The notes below the pieces were generated by a model. That model did no database searches. It saw only the letters and a list, made by a program, of their open reading frames with translations, and had not been told where the DNA came from. 64,000 bases of DNA from Entamoeba invadens IP1 (Eukaryota > Evosea > Mastigamoebida > Endamoebidae): positions 187,309 to 251,308 of the forward strand of contig NW_004191832.1 of the NCBI RefSeq assembly GCF_000330505.1, in the 5' to 3' direction. How positions within the stretch are numbered: position 1 is the stretch's first letter; every line of letters starts with the position of its first letter. Positions 51,801 to 62,361 of the stretch are shown here, in pieces. The translations under genes were made by a program, and so were the position numbers.

Positions 51801-54085
51801 TTACAATACGCTTTTTTATAATATATCATAGAATTTATATTTTAAAACTAAATTGTCACTTAGTTGTTATCCATAAAAAGACTATATCAATTCAATTTAG
51901 TTATATATTAATATTTCAACAACTTAAGTAATTATTACATTTAATGATCATGCCTAATTATAAATTGTTTTTTTAATTGTGTTGTTTGAAAATATTTTAT
52001 ATTGTAAAAACAAATTATATATTTTAAATTATTATTAAAAATTTTAAATATTAAAATATATAAAAAAAGCTTAAAAACAGAAAACAATTGTTCAAACCAA
52101 AAACAATTTGTGTTGTTTTTTTTCCAGCAATAATATAAAAACATTTTAGTTGTGACTATTCGTTTTATATATCACATTTAAGTTATTTGTGAATAATTTA
52201 ATTTATAAACTTTTTAAATTGTAGTATATACTGTTTATTATTTGACTAAAAAATATTTAAAATGTATGCTATTTTTATTAAGTCCATGAAATCGTCATTA
52301 AAAATTGCAATTACTTTAACCATGGCATGTAAACTCTTTTATGTATTTGAATTCCGTGAAAATGTTTTAGAAGAACTGTAATAATAAAATAATACAAGAA
52401 AAATTGAATTTAAAATTGAATTTGTATGATAAACAATGAGTTATTTTTCATTTGATTTATATTTAAATGTATTTGATTAAAAACAGATTTTACTGTACAT
52501 ATTCAACAATTTAAAACACTGAAACTTCAAACTTTATAATGATAATAATCTTAAAGAATTATTTTTAATTTGCTTTTTTTAATTTCAACAACGAGACTAA
52601 TCAAGAGTTTTTATATTTGTTTACGCATGTGTAACATCAAAATTTAGTAATTTACTTGTCGGCTGTAAAAAATTTTATTAAAAATATTAAAAACCTTAAA
52701 AATAAACAACTGTAATGGTCATAACATATTACAAAATGTTTTTAAGCATCAATTTTTTACCAGGTGAAGTTCAACTATTTTAATTATGTGTTGATAAATG
52801 ATTTCTAAAATTTAATTCAACTTTTTAACAAAAAAATAAGTTTTTAATCTCTTGTATGTTTTTCGTTTTTTGTATGCCAATCTTGTTTTTGGATGTTTCA
52901 TATTGTAAAAAATACAACTTTAAACAAGAAAACATATAATATCTAAATGTTAAAAATATATCGGAAGCAGTAAATATTCAATTATAATTACAGTTAAAAA
53001 TTTTGTATGTTTTGATTATTTTTTTGTTAATAACCAGAAAATCGAATTATCAGAAAAAATAAAAAAAAATAAAACAACATAACAGTTAAAGTCGAAAAAA
53101 CAAACATTTTCCAACAATATTTTCCCACTTTTTTAATTAAACTTTCCCTCTTTTTGCACTAATAAAATACCCCGAAAAAGTTGATTATCAGAAAACTTAT
53201 GCTTTCGGTTTTTCTGAATCAAAAACAAAAATCAAAGTCATAAAGGACTATTTAAATAAACTTTCACTTAATTTTCATTGTCGAAAGTCAAAGGAATTGT
53301 TCCATTAAAATGGGTATTGATGTCAATCAAGTACTCATTTATTATCGGCGCAAGACCATGCTCATAAAATATTGTTTAAAACAACAAAATCAAATTTTCA
53401 TCATGACATCATCTATCATTTTATTCAACTATTGTGTCTGCAATTTCGAACAAAAATTGAATAAAAATTTTTTTCTAAATAACTACATTATATTGAACTC
53501 ATCTACAGGATATTACAATACGTGTCAACTTATTTACAATATCATGCTGAATGCGTTTATTAATTTTTTGAATTTTAAATTGGTGATGTCTGCTAATTGG
53601 TTTGAAATGTTCAAATGATGGTTTAAAAAAGTGTGTCAAGTGAAACCGAAGTTGTAAATTCAAAAAGATAAGTTTGTTCAAAAACAAAGACAATAATAAA
53701 TAAAAATGTTAAATTGTAGGATAAAGTGGATTCAAGAATGTGGTTTTTGGAAATCAAAGAAGTCAGAAATAATTTCTGTGTTGTAAGAGGTTATTTGTGT
53801 TATTTTGAAGTTATTTGTTTTAATCGAAATAAATTTTTGTGTAATAATTTAAAATTGTTTCATTCCAGTTTGTATTTCTAAAAATAATCTAGATGTCGTA
53901 TTTTTAACATGTTGTAATTTTGGAACTGATCTGTTAATTAATTGAATAATATTTAACAATTTATTTGTTCAGAAAAAAAATAAAATTTGTCTGTTTATTT
54001 ATAAAATGCTCTATTTTTAAGAGTTGCGACCCGATTTTGTGGCCTAAAAAGATTTGGCACATCCATAGTAATTTGGGATACCCTG
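48858..54085. mobile_element. 5.2-kb gene-free element with CAGGGTRTCCCAAA ends
   Basis: The left end CAGGGTGTCCCAAAATAAG is mirrored at the right end by the complement of CAGGGTATCCCAAATTAC. Weaker similarity continues for another ~15 bases. A perfect 7-bp direct repeat TTTCAAC touches both ends (48851-48857 and 54086-54092). The interior is AT-rich, with no frame above ~100 codons and no recognisable transposase. CAGGG ends are common in hAT and mariner elements, but hAT gives 8-bp and mariner gives TA duplications, so the family is open. A smaller element is nested at 50626. Confidence 0.65.
50626..50797. mobile_element. 172-bp MITE, Tc1/mariner (pogo/jerky)-like
   Basis: Both ends read CANNAAAACCTCTCATTA inward, and TA dinucleotides flank both sides (50624-50625 and 50798-50799). 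TA targets and AAACCTCTC-type ends are typical of pogo/jerky-group mariner MITEs. The CCTCT word recurs near the left end (CCTCTCTTAAAG). There is no coding capacity. It lies inside the 5.2-kb element. Confidence 0.7.
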
Positions 54086-54416
54086 TTTCAACTTCAAAAA
54101 CATGTTGTTATTTTTGTTTTCAAGTAAAACATTTTATTTTTATTTATTTTGAATAAATAATATAGAAATACCAAATGTTATTGAAATTATTTGTTCATAT
54201 TTTATCCACAAACTTAACATGTTTTTAAGTTTATCTGTTTTTATTGTTTTGAAGACAAATAAATTAACTTTGTTTTTGTATTTTTTGTATTGTATTCAAT
54301 TGTTTTCAATGAAGCAAATTATTAATAAGTCAAAACAAGAAGGTAACTCATATGGTAACTATTAATTACCTCTTGATCTTTATTTAAAAACGAAATAACG
54401 GTCATTTTAAAATTTA
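54086..54416. other. Spacer upstream of the first secreted DH gene
   Basis: Begins with the second copy of the TTTCAAC target duplication. AT-rich, with no gene or clear promoter motif. Confidence 0.5.
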
Positions 54417-55280
54417 ATGACTCCTTTGTTATTACTTTTTTTATTCACAGCGTTTGGGCAACCCGATAAACCACCAAAACAAATACCTGCACTTCCCAAC
54501 CTACCTACAAGTAAAACTTGGCCTTTAAAAAGAGACCCTAGACCACAAACTCCAAAAAGTTCAACTTGGCCTAGAACTCAAAAACCAACCACTGAGCCAG
54601 ACAAACGTGGTTCACTGAAAAGATATGAAGTTCAAGAATTTCCTCCAAGACCATTGACTCCTCCACCAGCTGGTGCTGAAGGAGGAGAGGAGCAACCAAG
54701 TACATCAACAACTTCACCAGCTGGTGCTGAAGGAGGTGAACAACAACAACCACTTTCTTTATTTGAAGGAAAAGTGGGACAAATCTTAAAAGAATTTCAA
54801 TCAACAGAAGAGACTTATGTTTTGAGTTTAATGGAACTGGAAGAGAAAATGGAAGAACGTTTAGACCTTTTCGAACAGGAAATTATTGGCCTTTTAAAAA
54901 TAATTTTTGAAAAACACAACGGGTTTTTGAAAAAGCTCATTCATGCCAACACTCATACAAGCGTCAGATTGGTATACATCGCTTTGAATGAATTAATCGA
55001 TTTAATGGAAAATAAAGAATTAAGAAAAGCATATGTGACATTTATTGTTAAGGTAAGTAAATGGGTTAAATTACTCGATAAACTCAACCCAAAACCAAGA
55101 AAAAATAAACTACTTTCTGAAATTGGTGCGTTAATAATTACACCAATGCAAAGACTTCCAAGATACGAATTGCTTCTCAAAGATTTACTTAAAACTCCTG
55201 TTTTTAAAGATAACCAAAACGCAAAAAGAGCTCTGGATGCTTGTGTCAAGACTGCTAAACATATAAACAAAAGAGTGTAA
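54417..55280 (+). CDS. Signal-peptide Dbl-homology (RhoGEF) domain protein 1
   Basis: The protein has 287 residues. MTPLLLLFLFTAFG is a good signal peptide, with cleavage likely before QPD. Residues ~18-115 are Pro/Thr-rich and hold two PAGAEGGE repeats. The rest is a DH domain: conserved region 1 at ~124-140 (FQSTEETYVLSLMELEE) and the strongest signature at ~240-258 (IITPMQRLPRYELLLKDLL). There is no PH domain, later membrane helix or KDEL-like end. DH domains normally work in the cytosol on Rho GTPases, so entry into the secretory pathway is unusual. It is about 1.5 kb from a paralogue of the same layout. Secretion is predicted, not shown. Confidence 0.8.
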   Translation: MTPLLLLFLFTAFGQPDKPPKQIPALPNLPTSKTWPLKRDPRPQTPKSSTWPRTQKPTTEPDKRGSLKRYEVQEFPPRPLTPPPAGAEGGEEQPSTSTTSPAGAEGGEQQQPLSLFEGKVGQILKEFQSTEETYVLSLMELEEKMEERLDLFEQEIIGLLKIIFEKHNGFLKKLIHANTHTSVRLVYIALNELIDLMENKELRKAYVTFIVKVSKWVKLLDKLNPKPRKNKLLSEIGALIITPMQRLPRYELLLKDLLKTPVFKDNQNAKRALDACVKTAKHINKRV

Positions 55281-55549
55281 TTATATGAATGAGTAAAATT
55301 TATACCTGTTATGGTTGTGTTTTTTCAAACGATAATTTATCTTTGTTATAAAAAATAGTTTTAAAATAACTTTTTGAACAATTTTTAAAAAACTCAAAAA
55401 TATGAAAACAACTTTTTTATTTCGATTTTTATTTTTCAAAACAAGTGGGTTTTTATTTATATAAAATTTTAAATTTTTAATTATTACTTTCCATTACTCA
55501 ACAATAAACAATTTACTGGTTTTTTGTTGAAGAAACAAATCGATATTAA

Positions 55550-56559
55550 CCCTTCCAGTACCAAAAATTTCCAAAAAATGTATACTTATTTATATCTTAT
55601 TCATTTTGAGTGTATTTTAGAGTAAATAAATGCAAAAAACGCTTTGAACTTTTTACAACCATGGGAAATACCAGGAAACAAAATTAACAGTAAAAAATAA
55701 TTTAATTTACTACAAATTAATAGTAAATTTTAACCTAAAATCGTATTTTTGTTGAAAAAAGGTTCACTTTTTCTGTGAGGAAAACTTGACGACTTTTCCT
55801 TAATTATTTTCAAGTTTAATATTTTTTTTTATATCAAAAATTTGTGTATAGTATAATAAACTATACATTATAAGTCTTTTCAAAAACAGGGTTTAAAATA
55901 AGAAAACGTATCAAATAAAATTCTGATAAAAATTCTTTTATTGAAAAACAAGGGATACGTCATACTTTGAAAATTCCAATAGTAATTATTTTAATTTAGT
56001 TTATATTGTAAATGTTTTAATGTTTTGTAACTAACGTGTAAAAAAGTTGTTTTTTTATTGAATTTTAATATATGTAACAAACAATCAAATACTATTATAT
56101 TGTATGTGCAACCACACTGATGGTTAGCGTTCTCACTTTATGAACTTTTGTTGAGAATCATATGGATACGAGATATATTTACGAAATTTTTCTTCTTAAC
56201 TATCGTTTTAAAAAAATCGTTTTCATTACACAAAATAAATTAAATGTATATGAATAACATTACTACCTTTTTCACATTTTAAAGAAAGAACCTTTACATA
56301 CATTACTCTAAATTATTATAAAATATATTTTATAACTAATATGAATGACACAACTGTGTTAGACTTTTAATTTATATAACATCCAAAAATAAAACGTGCA
56401 AACTTTTTATATATTATAAATGATACATCAAACGTGAACTGAAAAATACAATATTAAAAATAAATATTGTATAATTTAGAATAACTTTTAGTTTACGGAT
56501 TTAAGTTTAATTTCATTTGTATGCGTGTTATAACAAGCATATTTCTGGTATTGGAAGGG
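55550..56559. mobile_element. 1.0-kb piggyBac-like non-autonomous element
   Basis: Both ends read inward CCCTTCCARTACCA, and both are flanked by TTAA (55546-55549 and 56560-56563), the fixed target of piggyBac transposons. A CCC start is also typical of that group. There is no transposase frame inside. The element sits between the two DH genes. Confidence 0.8.
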
Positions 56560-56743
56560 TTAATTTGTTTCAAATTTTACTTTTTCAAAAATTAAATTCA
56601 TTTTGTTGCTTTTGTGTATTGGTCATTATAATAAACAAACACGATTGTTGAAGTCGTTTCATAATCTACAAACATTCATCAAAGAATGAAAAATTACACA
56701 ATCTATTAATTGAAATCTTTTTAGTCAAACAAATCATTATTTA

Positions 56744-57763
56744 ATGTTTCTTTTTATTTTACTCTTTTTGGTCATTGTGTTTGCTCAACCAGATGACTCG
56801 GAAGTTCCTGGTCCTTCAAATCCACGTCCTGAGACTCCCCCTCCAACAGTTGAAACACCTCCACTTTTTGGTACATTTGGAACAAGATTTTTTAAAACAT
56901 TGCCGCGTGCACCTCGTACAACATCTTCTACAAAAACACCACCTTCTCCAAAGAAGACACCTCCTCCTAGTCCCCCAAGTGCTCGTGGCCCTCTTCCTCC
57001 AATACCTACTGGAACCATCCCACGTACTCCTCGTTCTGGAACAACATTAAGAAGATCCAAATCTCTACCACGTGGTGGGTGGGGTTCTCGACTTTTTGGC
57101 AGTCAAAGTGGACCAGGGGTTCGCCATGGAGAGACGAGCCCCAAACGAACAGGACGTCAAAGTCCACCAACAATATCATGGACTGGAGTTCAACAACATC
57201 CCGTTGCACCCCGACAAGCAGAAGACCCATTGCTCGACATAGATACTCAAAATAAATTCACTGAACTTCAAACAACAGAAGAGTCATTTGTTTTGGGGCT
57301 TGTTGAGTTAGAGGAATATATGGAAAAACATCCCGAAATTTTCAAACCCAAGTACATAACAATTGTGCAATTTCTTATCAATAAACACAACAATTTTTTG
57401 AAAAAGCTCATTTTAGCAAACACTGAGAAAAAAGTATCCTTAATTATTACAGCGCTTGAGGACTTTACACTCTTCATGTTAGAGATAGAAATGAAAAACA
57501 CGTACGTTAAATTTATTGGTGCGATAAATAAGTGGCTGAAAACACTTGAAAAATACAACCCGTTTCCTCGAAAGAACAGAGAACTTTCTATAATTGGAGG
57601 TTTGATATTATTACCAATGCAGAGGCTTCCAAGATACGAATTACTTTTGTTGGATTTAATAAAAAGCCCACAACTCCAGGGGAATGTTGTTGTGAAGAGA
57701 GCTCTTGACGCTTCAAAAGAGATGGCAAATTACGTCAATTCCAAAACAAAGAAGATGAAATAG
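56744..57763 (+). CDS. Signal-peptide Dbl-homology (RhoGEF) domain protein 2
   Basis: A 339-residue paralogue of the gene at 54417. MFLFILLFLVIVFA is a signal peptide, with QPDD following as in copy 1. A long Pro/Ser/Thr/Arg-rich linker (~20-165) has SPKK, RSKSLPR and TPRS clusters that could bind SH3 domains or be phosphorylated. The DH domain covers ~168-335, with region 1 FTELQTTEESFVLGLVELEE and the signature LLPMQRLPRYELLLLDLI at ~288-305. There is no PH domain or membrane anchor. The two DH domains are alike through their length, while the linkers are unrelated, so the linker evolves fast. The same reservation on secretion applies. Confidence 0.8.
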   Translation: MFLFILLFLVIVFAQPDDSEVPGPSNPRPETPPPTVETPPLFGTFGTRFFKTLPRAPRTTSSTKTPPSPKKTPPPSPPSARGPLPPIPTGTIPRTPRSGTTLRRSKSLPRGGWGSRLFGSQSGPGVRHGETSPKRTGRQSPPTISWTGVQQHPVAPRQAEDPLLDIDTQNKFTELQTTEESFVLGLVELEEYMEKHPEIFKPKYITIVQFLINKHNNFLKKLILANTEKKVSLIITALEDFTLFMLEIEMKNTYVKFIGAINKWLKTLEKYNPFPRKNRELSIIGGLILLPMQRLPRYELLLLDLIKSPQLQGNVVVKRALDASKEMANYVNSKTKKMK

Positions 57764-57838
57764 AGGTGATTTATTAATTATTAACTAGTCGTATTAATTT
57801 AATTTATAATTAATAAAGATTTAATAAAAAAAGTAATT

Positions 57839-59767
57839 TCAGTTATTTCTCAACTTCGCAAACGATTCATAAATGCCATAGTTTTGTTTGACGGAACACA
57901 AGCCGTAGTCGATCTTTTTGATTGTTGGAAATGGTAATTTGTCGAGTTTTGGGAAGTTTTCAAGCGTTGTAAATGGGTATATATCATGTCTTGTCATCAA
58001 CAACAAGAAAGGTACTGGTCTTTCGGTTATATTTATTCACTTTTTTATAAGTTTAATTCAATAAACAAACTCTTTGAGCGAATTCAACAACGGTGCTGCT
58101 AATGTGAACGACGATGTGATTGAATATCCGTCCACATTTGGTACACATAAAACAACGGCTTTTACTTTTGAATTTGCGATGGGTCGTATGTCGTACTGAT
58201 CTCCTCTCACGTCCCATTCCAATATCGACAAAGTGCCCCAAGTAACTTTTGTCACGTTTTCTTCTTTTTGATTGCTTTCAATTTTCATGTTGAGTGATTT
58301 GACCAATTCTGTTTTCCCAATCCCTTCCATTCCAATCACCGCAACAGTTCCTTCGTGCCCGTCGGTGATAAAACTGCTGATCAAATTATTGTTCATCACA
58401 AGTGGCGTTGTTTCAAGCAACGCGTTGACACAACCGAGATGTGTTGTCATCCAGTATCCTCTCTCATCCTGCAACAAATTGAAATCCGCCATAAACATTG
58501 CGTCACTGAAGACGTATGGGTATTTTGATTTGAAAAGTAAATACATGTACAATGGGTTCTCCTGTTCTGGCCCAATAGCTTGGTCTCCTCTCTTCTTTGT
58601 TCTCGCGCAAAACCCGTTGAAACAGTCGAGAATTTGTTGCTTCAGATTTAAGCCCAAAGTGGTTTTCTGGTATGGGTACTTCGCCATCGATATTCTCTTG
58701 AATGTTTCCAAAACGGGGATATACGCAGATCCAACGATTCCCTTCTCTTCAAGCAAAAACTGGCTCTCTACTTTGAAGTGGAATGGATGGACGGTGTTTT
58801 CAAACTGATTCATCAAACTTTGAATCTTCTGATCTTCCTTTTCATACCTCTTCCGGTAATTTCCAATGACTGTTTCAACACACGAATCAAACACATTAAT
58901 TTCAATCGCAGTCATTAACTCACACCGGAACTTCTCTTCTACAAACATCTTTTCTTTCAATTCTTTGACGGTGTTGTCCATCGCTTTACTGTATTTGTCA
59001 TACATATTATCACAATTGCTCGATACAACAGCAACCAGTTGAGATAAACAACACAACAAGCTCGGCATTTTAAGAGCTGTGGAGAGTGACTCAACCTTTT
59101 TCAAGTCCTTGAGATCCATATTGCTTGAGATCTTCAACTCAGCATTTGGTTTCAGTTCTTTAAATCTTTGTTTGATGATCTCAAGTTGTCTCTCCGTCGC
59201 TCTCACTTTGAAAATGTGTTCATTTTGTTTAAACACCGTTGTGTTAGTAACAGTCTCTCCCTTACTCTCCGCGTCACTCTTTTCATTTTTCAGTGAGGAC
59301 ACTTGTGTTTCAAACTCCGTTTTAATTTGCGACAATTGGTTATACAAAATATCGTCGTGTTGAATAGTGTCAATCTGCGCGTCGGAAAATCCTCTCAACG
59401 GGTTTCCAACCAACACGTCCAAAATCCCATTCCCGGCAGTCAAATACAAAATCTTCCCAGCAACGTCCAACAACGTCATCCCAATTTCCTGTGGGTTCTG
59501 TTTTTGGGCAATGAAGAGTCTATAGAGACTCAACACAATGAAAAACCTAGTAACTAATTCTTTTAAATTACCATCTCCCTTCACTGGGGTGCAATTGACG
59601 TTTATCAATAAGAGAAGTTCGTTGACGGAACGGTAGACGTTCTCCATATGTATTTCCAAGAGTCCATTGGTGTACTCATAGTGAAGTGCAGCCATAAGTA
59701 ACATGTGTTTGCTTTGTGGAGTGACTTGGTTTGTCTCGAAAAATTTGTAGACAGATGATAAATCCAT
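57839..59767 (-). CDS. Split gene: large protein with C-terminal Ras-like G domain
   Basis: Exon 1 is 59767-58071 and exon 2 is 58019-57839. The 51-nt intron starts GTTTGTTT and ends GAAAG, and splicing gives 625 residues in frame. Residues 1-~460 are helical and of unknown family. From ~470 the protein has G1 GMEGIGKTEL (P-loop), G3 WDVRG (~515), G4 LLLMTRHD (where GTPases usually have NKxD) and G5 CSVKQNYGI (SAK-like). The last motifs lie in exon 2 and are lost if the intron is ignored. The altered G4 suggests weak or changed guanine selectivity. A short intergenic space separates it from DH gene 2, tail to tail. Function unknown. Confidence 0.75.
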
Positions 59768-60121
59768 GCGGTTTTGTTTCTCAGTTACCGTTTTTATATG
59801 AGTTCTCTTTATGACAAATTCAATCTCATTTCCTCTTGAGGTGATAAAAAACTTCGATAATTGATTTTATTATATTATATGGTACATTTTATATGTACTT
59901 TATTATCTAATTAATTTTATAATTTAAATATTTTACAAATAAATGTATTATATTCTATAATACATTATTATAAAAATTAATAGTTAATTATTATAAAATA
60001 AATTGATTTTTTTGAAAAACAAAAAAAATCATTATAGTTTTTTAAATAATTTATTTTGCTATTAAATAAGAGTGTTGGAATAAAAGAACAGATAAGGGGG
60101 AAAAATGATGGACAACAGCAA
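59768..60121. other. AT-rich spacer
   Basis: Upstream of the G-domain gene and downstream of the glycosyltransferase gene. No gene is seen. Confidence 0.5.
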
Positions 60122-61168
60122 TTAATTATCTGGGTAACGTTGGGCGTCCATCATCTTATATGTTAACCCATCTCGGTGAAGAACATGGGGGATGCATCCA
60201 TCAAAGAGATAAGGGACTCCATTTTGAAGATCAATCCTTTGTGTGGAGAACATACAAATCCTGTCATGTTTACAATCGGCAAGGTGCATGAAAGGTATTT
60301 TCTTCTTCAGTTCTCCGGAGTAAACCAGCTTGTTGTAGACGGCTTGGTCGAAGCCCCACCGCCTTTGTCCTCCAATTTTAATCATTTCGTCAGTCCACAT
60401 TGTGAATAGAGTTATCATGCTTTTCACGTCACCCCCACCAAATCCAGCGTTGTTGATTGGCGCTTTTTTGAGTCGGAGTTCCTCTGCGTAGTCTTGTCCG
60501 TACGCCTCCTTCATCCAAATGAAGTTGTTATAATACTGATAGAACCCGTCGTATGAGTAGAAGTCGTCGGGGTCGATACTTCTGAATTCCCTTCCAACAA
60601 TCAGCGAGTTGTTCTTCGCGATTTTTGTGAAGGGGTCTCTGAGGAAGTAAATGTCCTTCGAATCGCAGAAGATTGCTCTGTCGATTTCATTTTCATGTTC
60701 GATCAAGTAGTTCTTGTACAAGACAAAGCGGTGATTGATCATGTTCCAGTCCTTTGGCAGTGCCGTGTAAACAGCTTTGATTTGATACTTTGCAACCATC
60801 TCGTCCCACACCTGAATCCCCTTCAGCTGTTCTCCCAAAAAGAGGACTATCTGACAGTCGGGAACAATTTTCCTCATCAAATAAAACACAAACGTCATCA
60901 TCTCCAAGTGGTTTTCTGTCCATCCGCTCTTCGGTATGAACATTCCGAGTATCGCGTCTCTCTCATTACCAGGTGGGTATGGCAACTCCGGTTCGCACAT
61001 GTCATTATGTGGAGGGATATTTTTTACACACAGAATTCTGTTATACGAACACATCCAATCAGTGATGTCATTCTTATAGAACACAGGACTATCAGTCGTC
61101 GATGTCACTACCAACAACAACACAACAAGTCCGAGTGAATAGATCAGAGCAACCTCGTCGCGCCGCAT
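60122..61168 (-). CDS. Type II membrane glycosyltransferase-like protein
   Basis: The protein has 348 residues. A short basic N-terminus (MRRDE) and one hydrophobic segment (~8-24) give a type II signal anchor, typical of Golgi enzymes. The luminal part follows a GT-A nucleotide-sugar transferase pattern. FCDSKDIYFLRDPF at ~166-180 is the DxD-like metal site in the D-S-R/K-D form seen in related eukaryotic families. NAGFGGGDVKSM and RRWGFDQAVYNKL lie further on. Conserved Cys residues probably form disulfides. The likely role is protein or lipid glycosylation; the sugar and linkage are unknown. Confidence 0.75.
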   Translation of the reverse strand: MRRDEVALIYSLGLVVLLLVVTSTTDSPVFYKNDITDWMCSYNRILCVKNIPPHNDMCEPELPYPPGNERDAILGMFIPKSGWTENHLEMMTFVFYLMRKIVPDCQIVLFLGEQLKGIQVWDEMVAKYQIKAVYTALPKDWNMINHRFVLYKNYLIEHENEIDRAIFCDSKDIYFLRDPFTKIAKNNSLIVGREFRSIDPDDFYSYDGFYQYYNNFIWMKEAYGQDYAEELRLKKAPINNAGFGGGDVKSMITLFTMWTDEMIKIGGQRRWGFDQAVYNKLVYSGELKKKIPFMHLADCKHDRICMFSTQRIDLQNGVPYLFDGCIPHVLHRDGLTYKMMDAQRYPDN

Positions 61169-61269
61169 TCTTGTGTTTTTCAGTTTGTTCCACTTTTTTA
61201 ATTCAAAAGAATAGAAGACATTCTATATTATTATAGTTCCACGACAACCATATTAATGAATAAAAAAGT

Positions 61270-62361
61270 TCATTTATTTGCGTTGATTTTCTTGGTGAAC
61301 GCACCCTTCTCAAAGTAATCTTCTCGTGTTCTGCACGTCTCATTAAACTTTGGGAGAGTTGCAAAGACTTTTGCCCCAAGCCAACAGGAGTAGTTACGAG
61401 TTCTTCCGGCGCTGATATTGACATTAATATTTGCCGGTGCAATTCTCTTCAATTCTTTAGCAAAGCGACGCTTCATTCCTGGAAACAGGGAACTTCCTCC
61501 ACACAAGACAATAGTGTTATAAAAGTCTCTTCTTAAATCGCACCCACACGACATAATGGAGTTATACACCAACTCGGGCAGTCCCGCCATTTCTTTCCCA
61601 ATCAAACTGGGTTGAAAGAATGGTTCTGTGCATCGAAAAGCTTCATTTCCGATATCAATGACACTTCCATCGACCAATTCGTATTTCTTCTCCAATTCAC
61701 TCGAGAGGCCTGAAATTGTGAGTTCTTCTTTATAATCAAAAGCAACATAACACATCGCCTCTTTCAGCGTGTTGACCTCCTTTCGCTCATTCTTTGTAGT
61801 CATTATATGTCCTCTCTCCGATAACAATTTACACAGATATTCCGTTATATCGTTTCCACCTAATTCCAGGCGTAATGTGGCGTGTTCTAGAACCATATTT
61901 TCATAGATCGGAACAACTTGACATAAGCCATATCCACAGTCGACTACTACTCCTGAATTCTTCCCGTCATAGTATAACGACATTAAACCTTGCGACTGAA
62001 CGTCAAGACCTTTCACATCGAAAGTTTCAAACATGATTTGTTCGTAGCGATCTCTTGTCTCAAAGGGAGTCATCGTAGGTTCGGTAATAAGTACTTTCTG
62101 ATCAACGGGATCCGCATCTAATTCATCAAAAACAGACTGCCAAACTTCTTCTAAATCAGTCCAATTCTTCACTTGGCCTCGAACTATGGGCTCCGCTAGT
62201 GAAACTCCACTCTTGAAATTCGCAAAATCACCAGGAAAGGCTTCTTTTGTTTTCGTGTAGCCAACTAATGTCGGAAAAACCGCAGTTGGAAGGGAATCTG
62301 TGTATGAACCAGCCTTCGTGAAACCACTCCCATTGTCGATTATTGTGATTTTATGGTCCAT
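61270..62361 (-). CDS. Divergent actin-related protein
   Basis: The 363 residues cover the whole actin fold. The first phosphate loop is IIDNGSGFTKAG (~7-18). The second is VVDCGYG, where actin has DSGDG, so Asp157 is Tyr here. Actin's catalytic His161 corresponds to Gln (GLCQVVPIY), while Gln137 is kept (SQGLMSLY). The adenosine loop is LCGGSSLFPGM. The C-terminus departs from SGPSIVHRKCF and ends KGAFTKKINANK. It is too divergent to be conventional actin and does not clearly match Arp2, Arp3 or nuclear Arps. ATP binding is likely, but hydrolysis looks impaired. It may cap or join an actin or chromatin complex. Confidence 0.85.
   Translation of the reverse strand: MDHKITIIDNGSGFTKAGSYTDSLPTAVFPTLVGYTKTKEAFPGDFANFKSGVSLAEPIVRGQVKNWTDLEEVWQSVFDELDADPVDQKVLITEPTMTPFETRDRYEQIMFETFDVKGLDVQSQGLMSLYYDGKNSGVVVDCGYGLCQVVPIYENMVLEHATLRLELGGNDITEYLCKLLSERGHIMTTKNERKEVNTLKEAMCYVAFDYKEELTISGLSSELEKKYELVDGSVIDIGNEAFRCTEPFFQPSLIGKEMAGLPELVYNSIMSCGCDLRRDFYNTIVLCGGSSLFPGMKRRFAKELKRIAPANINVNISAGRTRNYSCWLGAKVFATLPKFNETCRTREDYFEKGAFTKKINANK

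Noticed and set aside
53028..53218. Possible second TA-type MITE (CAGAAAA ends, TTATCAG words)
   Set aside because: The two ends match for only about seven bases and there is no clear target duplication.
53310..53618. 102-codon ORF inside the 5.2-kb element
   Set aside because: Rich in Ile, Asn, Phe and Tyr as expected of random AT-rich DNA, with no transposase motif. It may be a relic, but this cannot be supported.
48858..54085. Calling the 5.2-kb element mariner or hAT
   Set aside because: The CAGGG ends fit both groups, but the 7-bp duplication fits neither standard length and no transposase remains.
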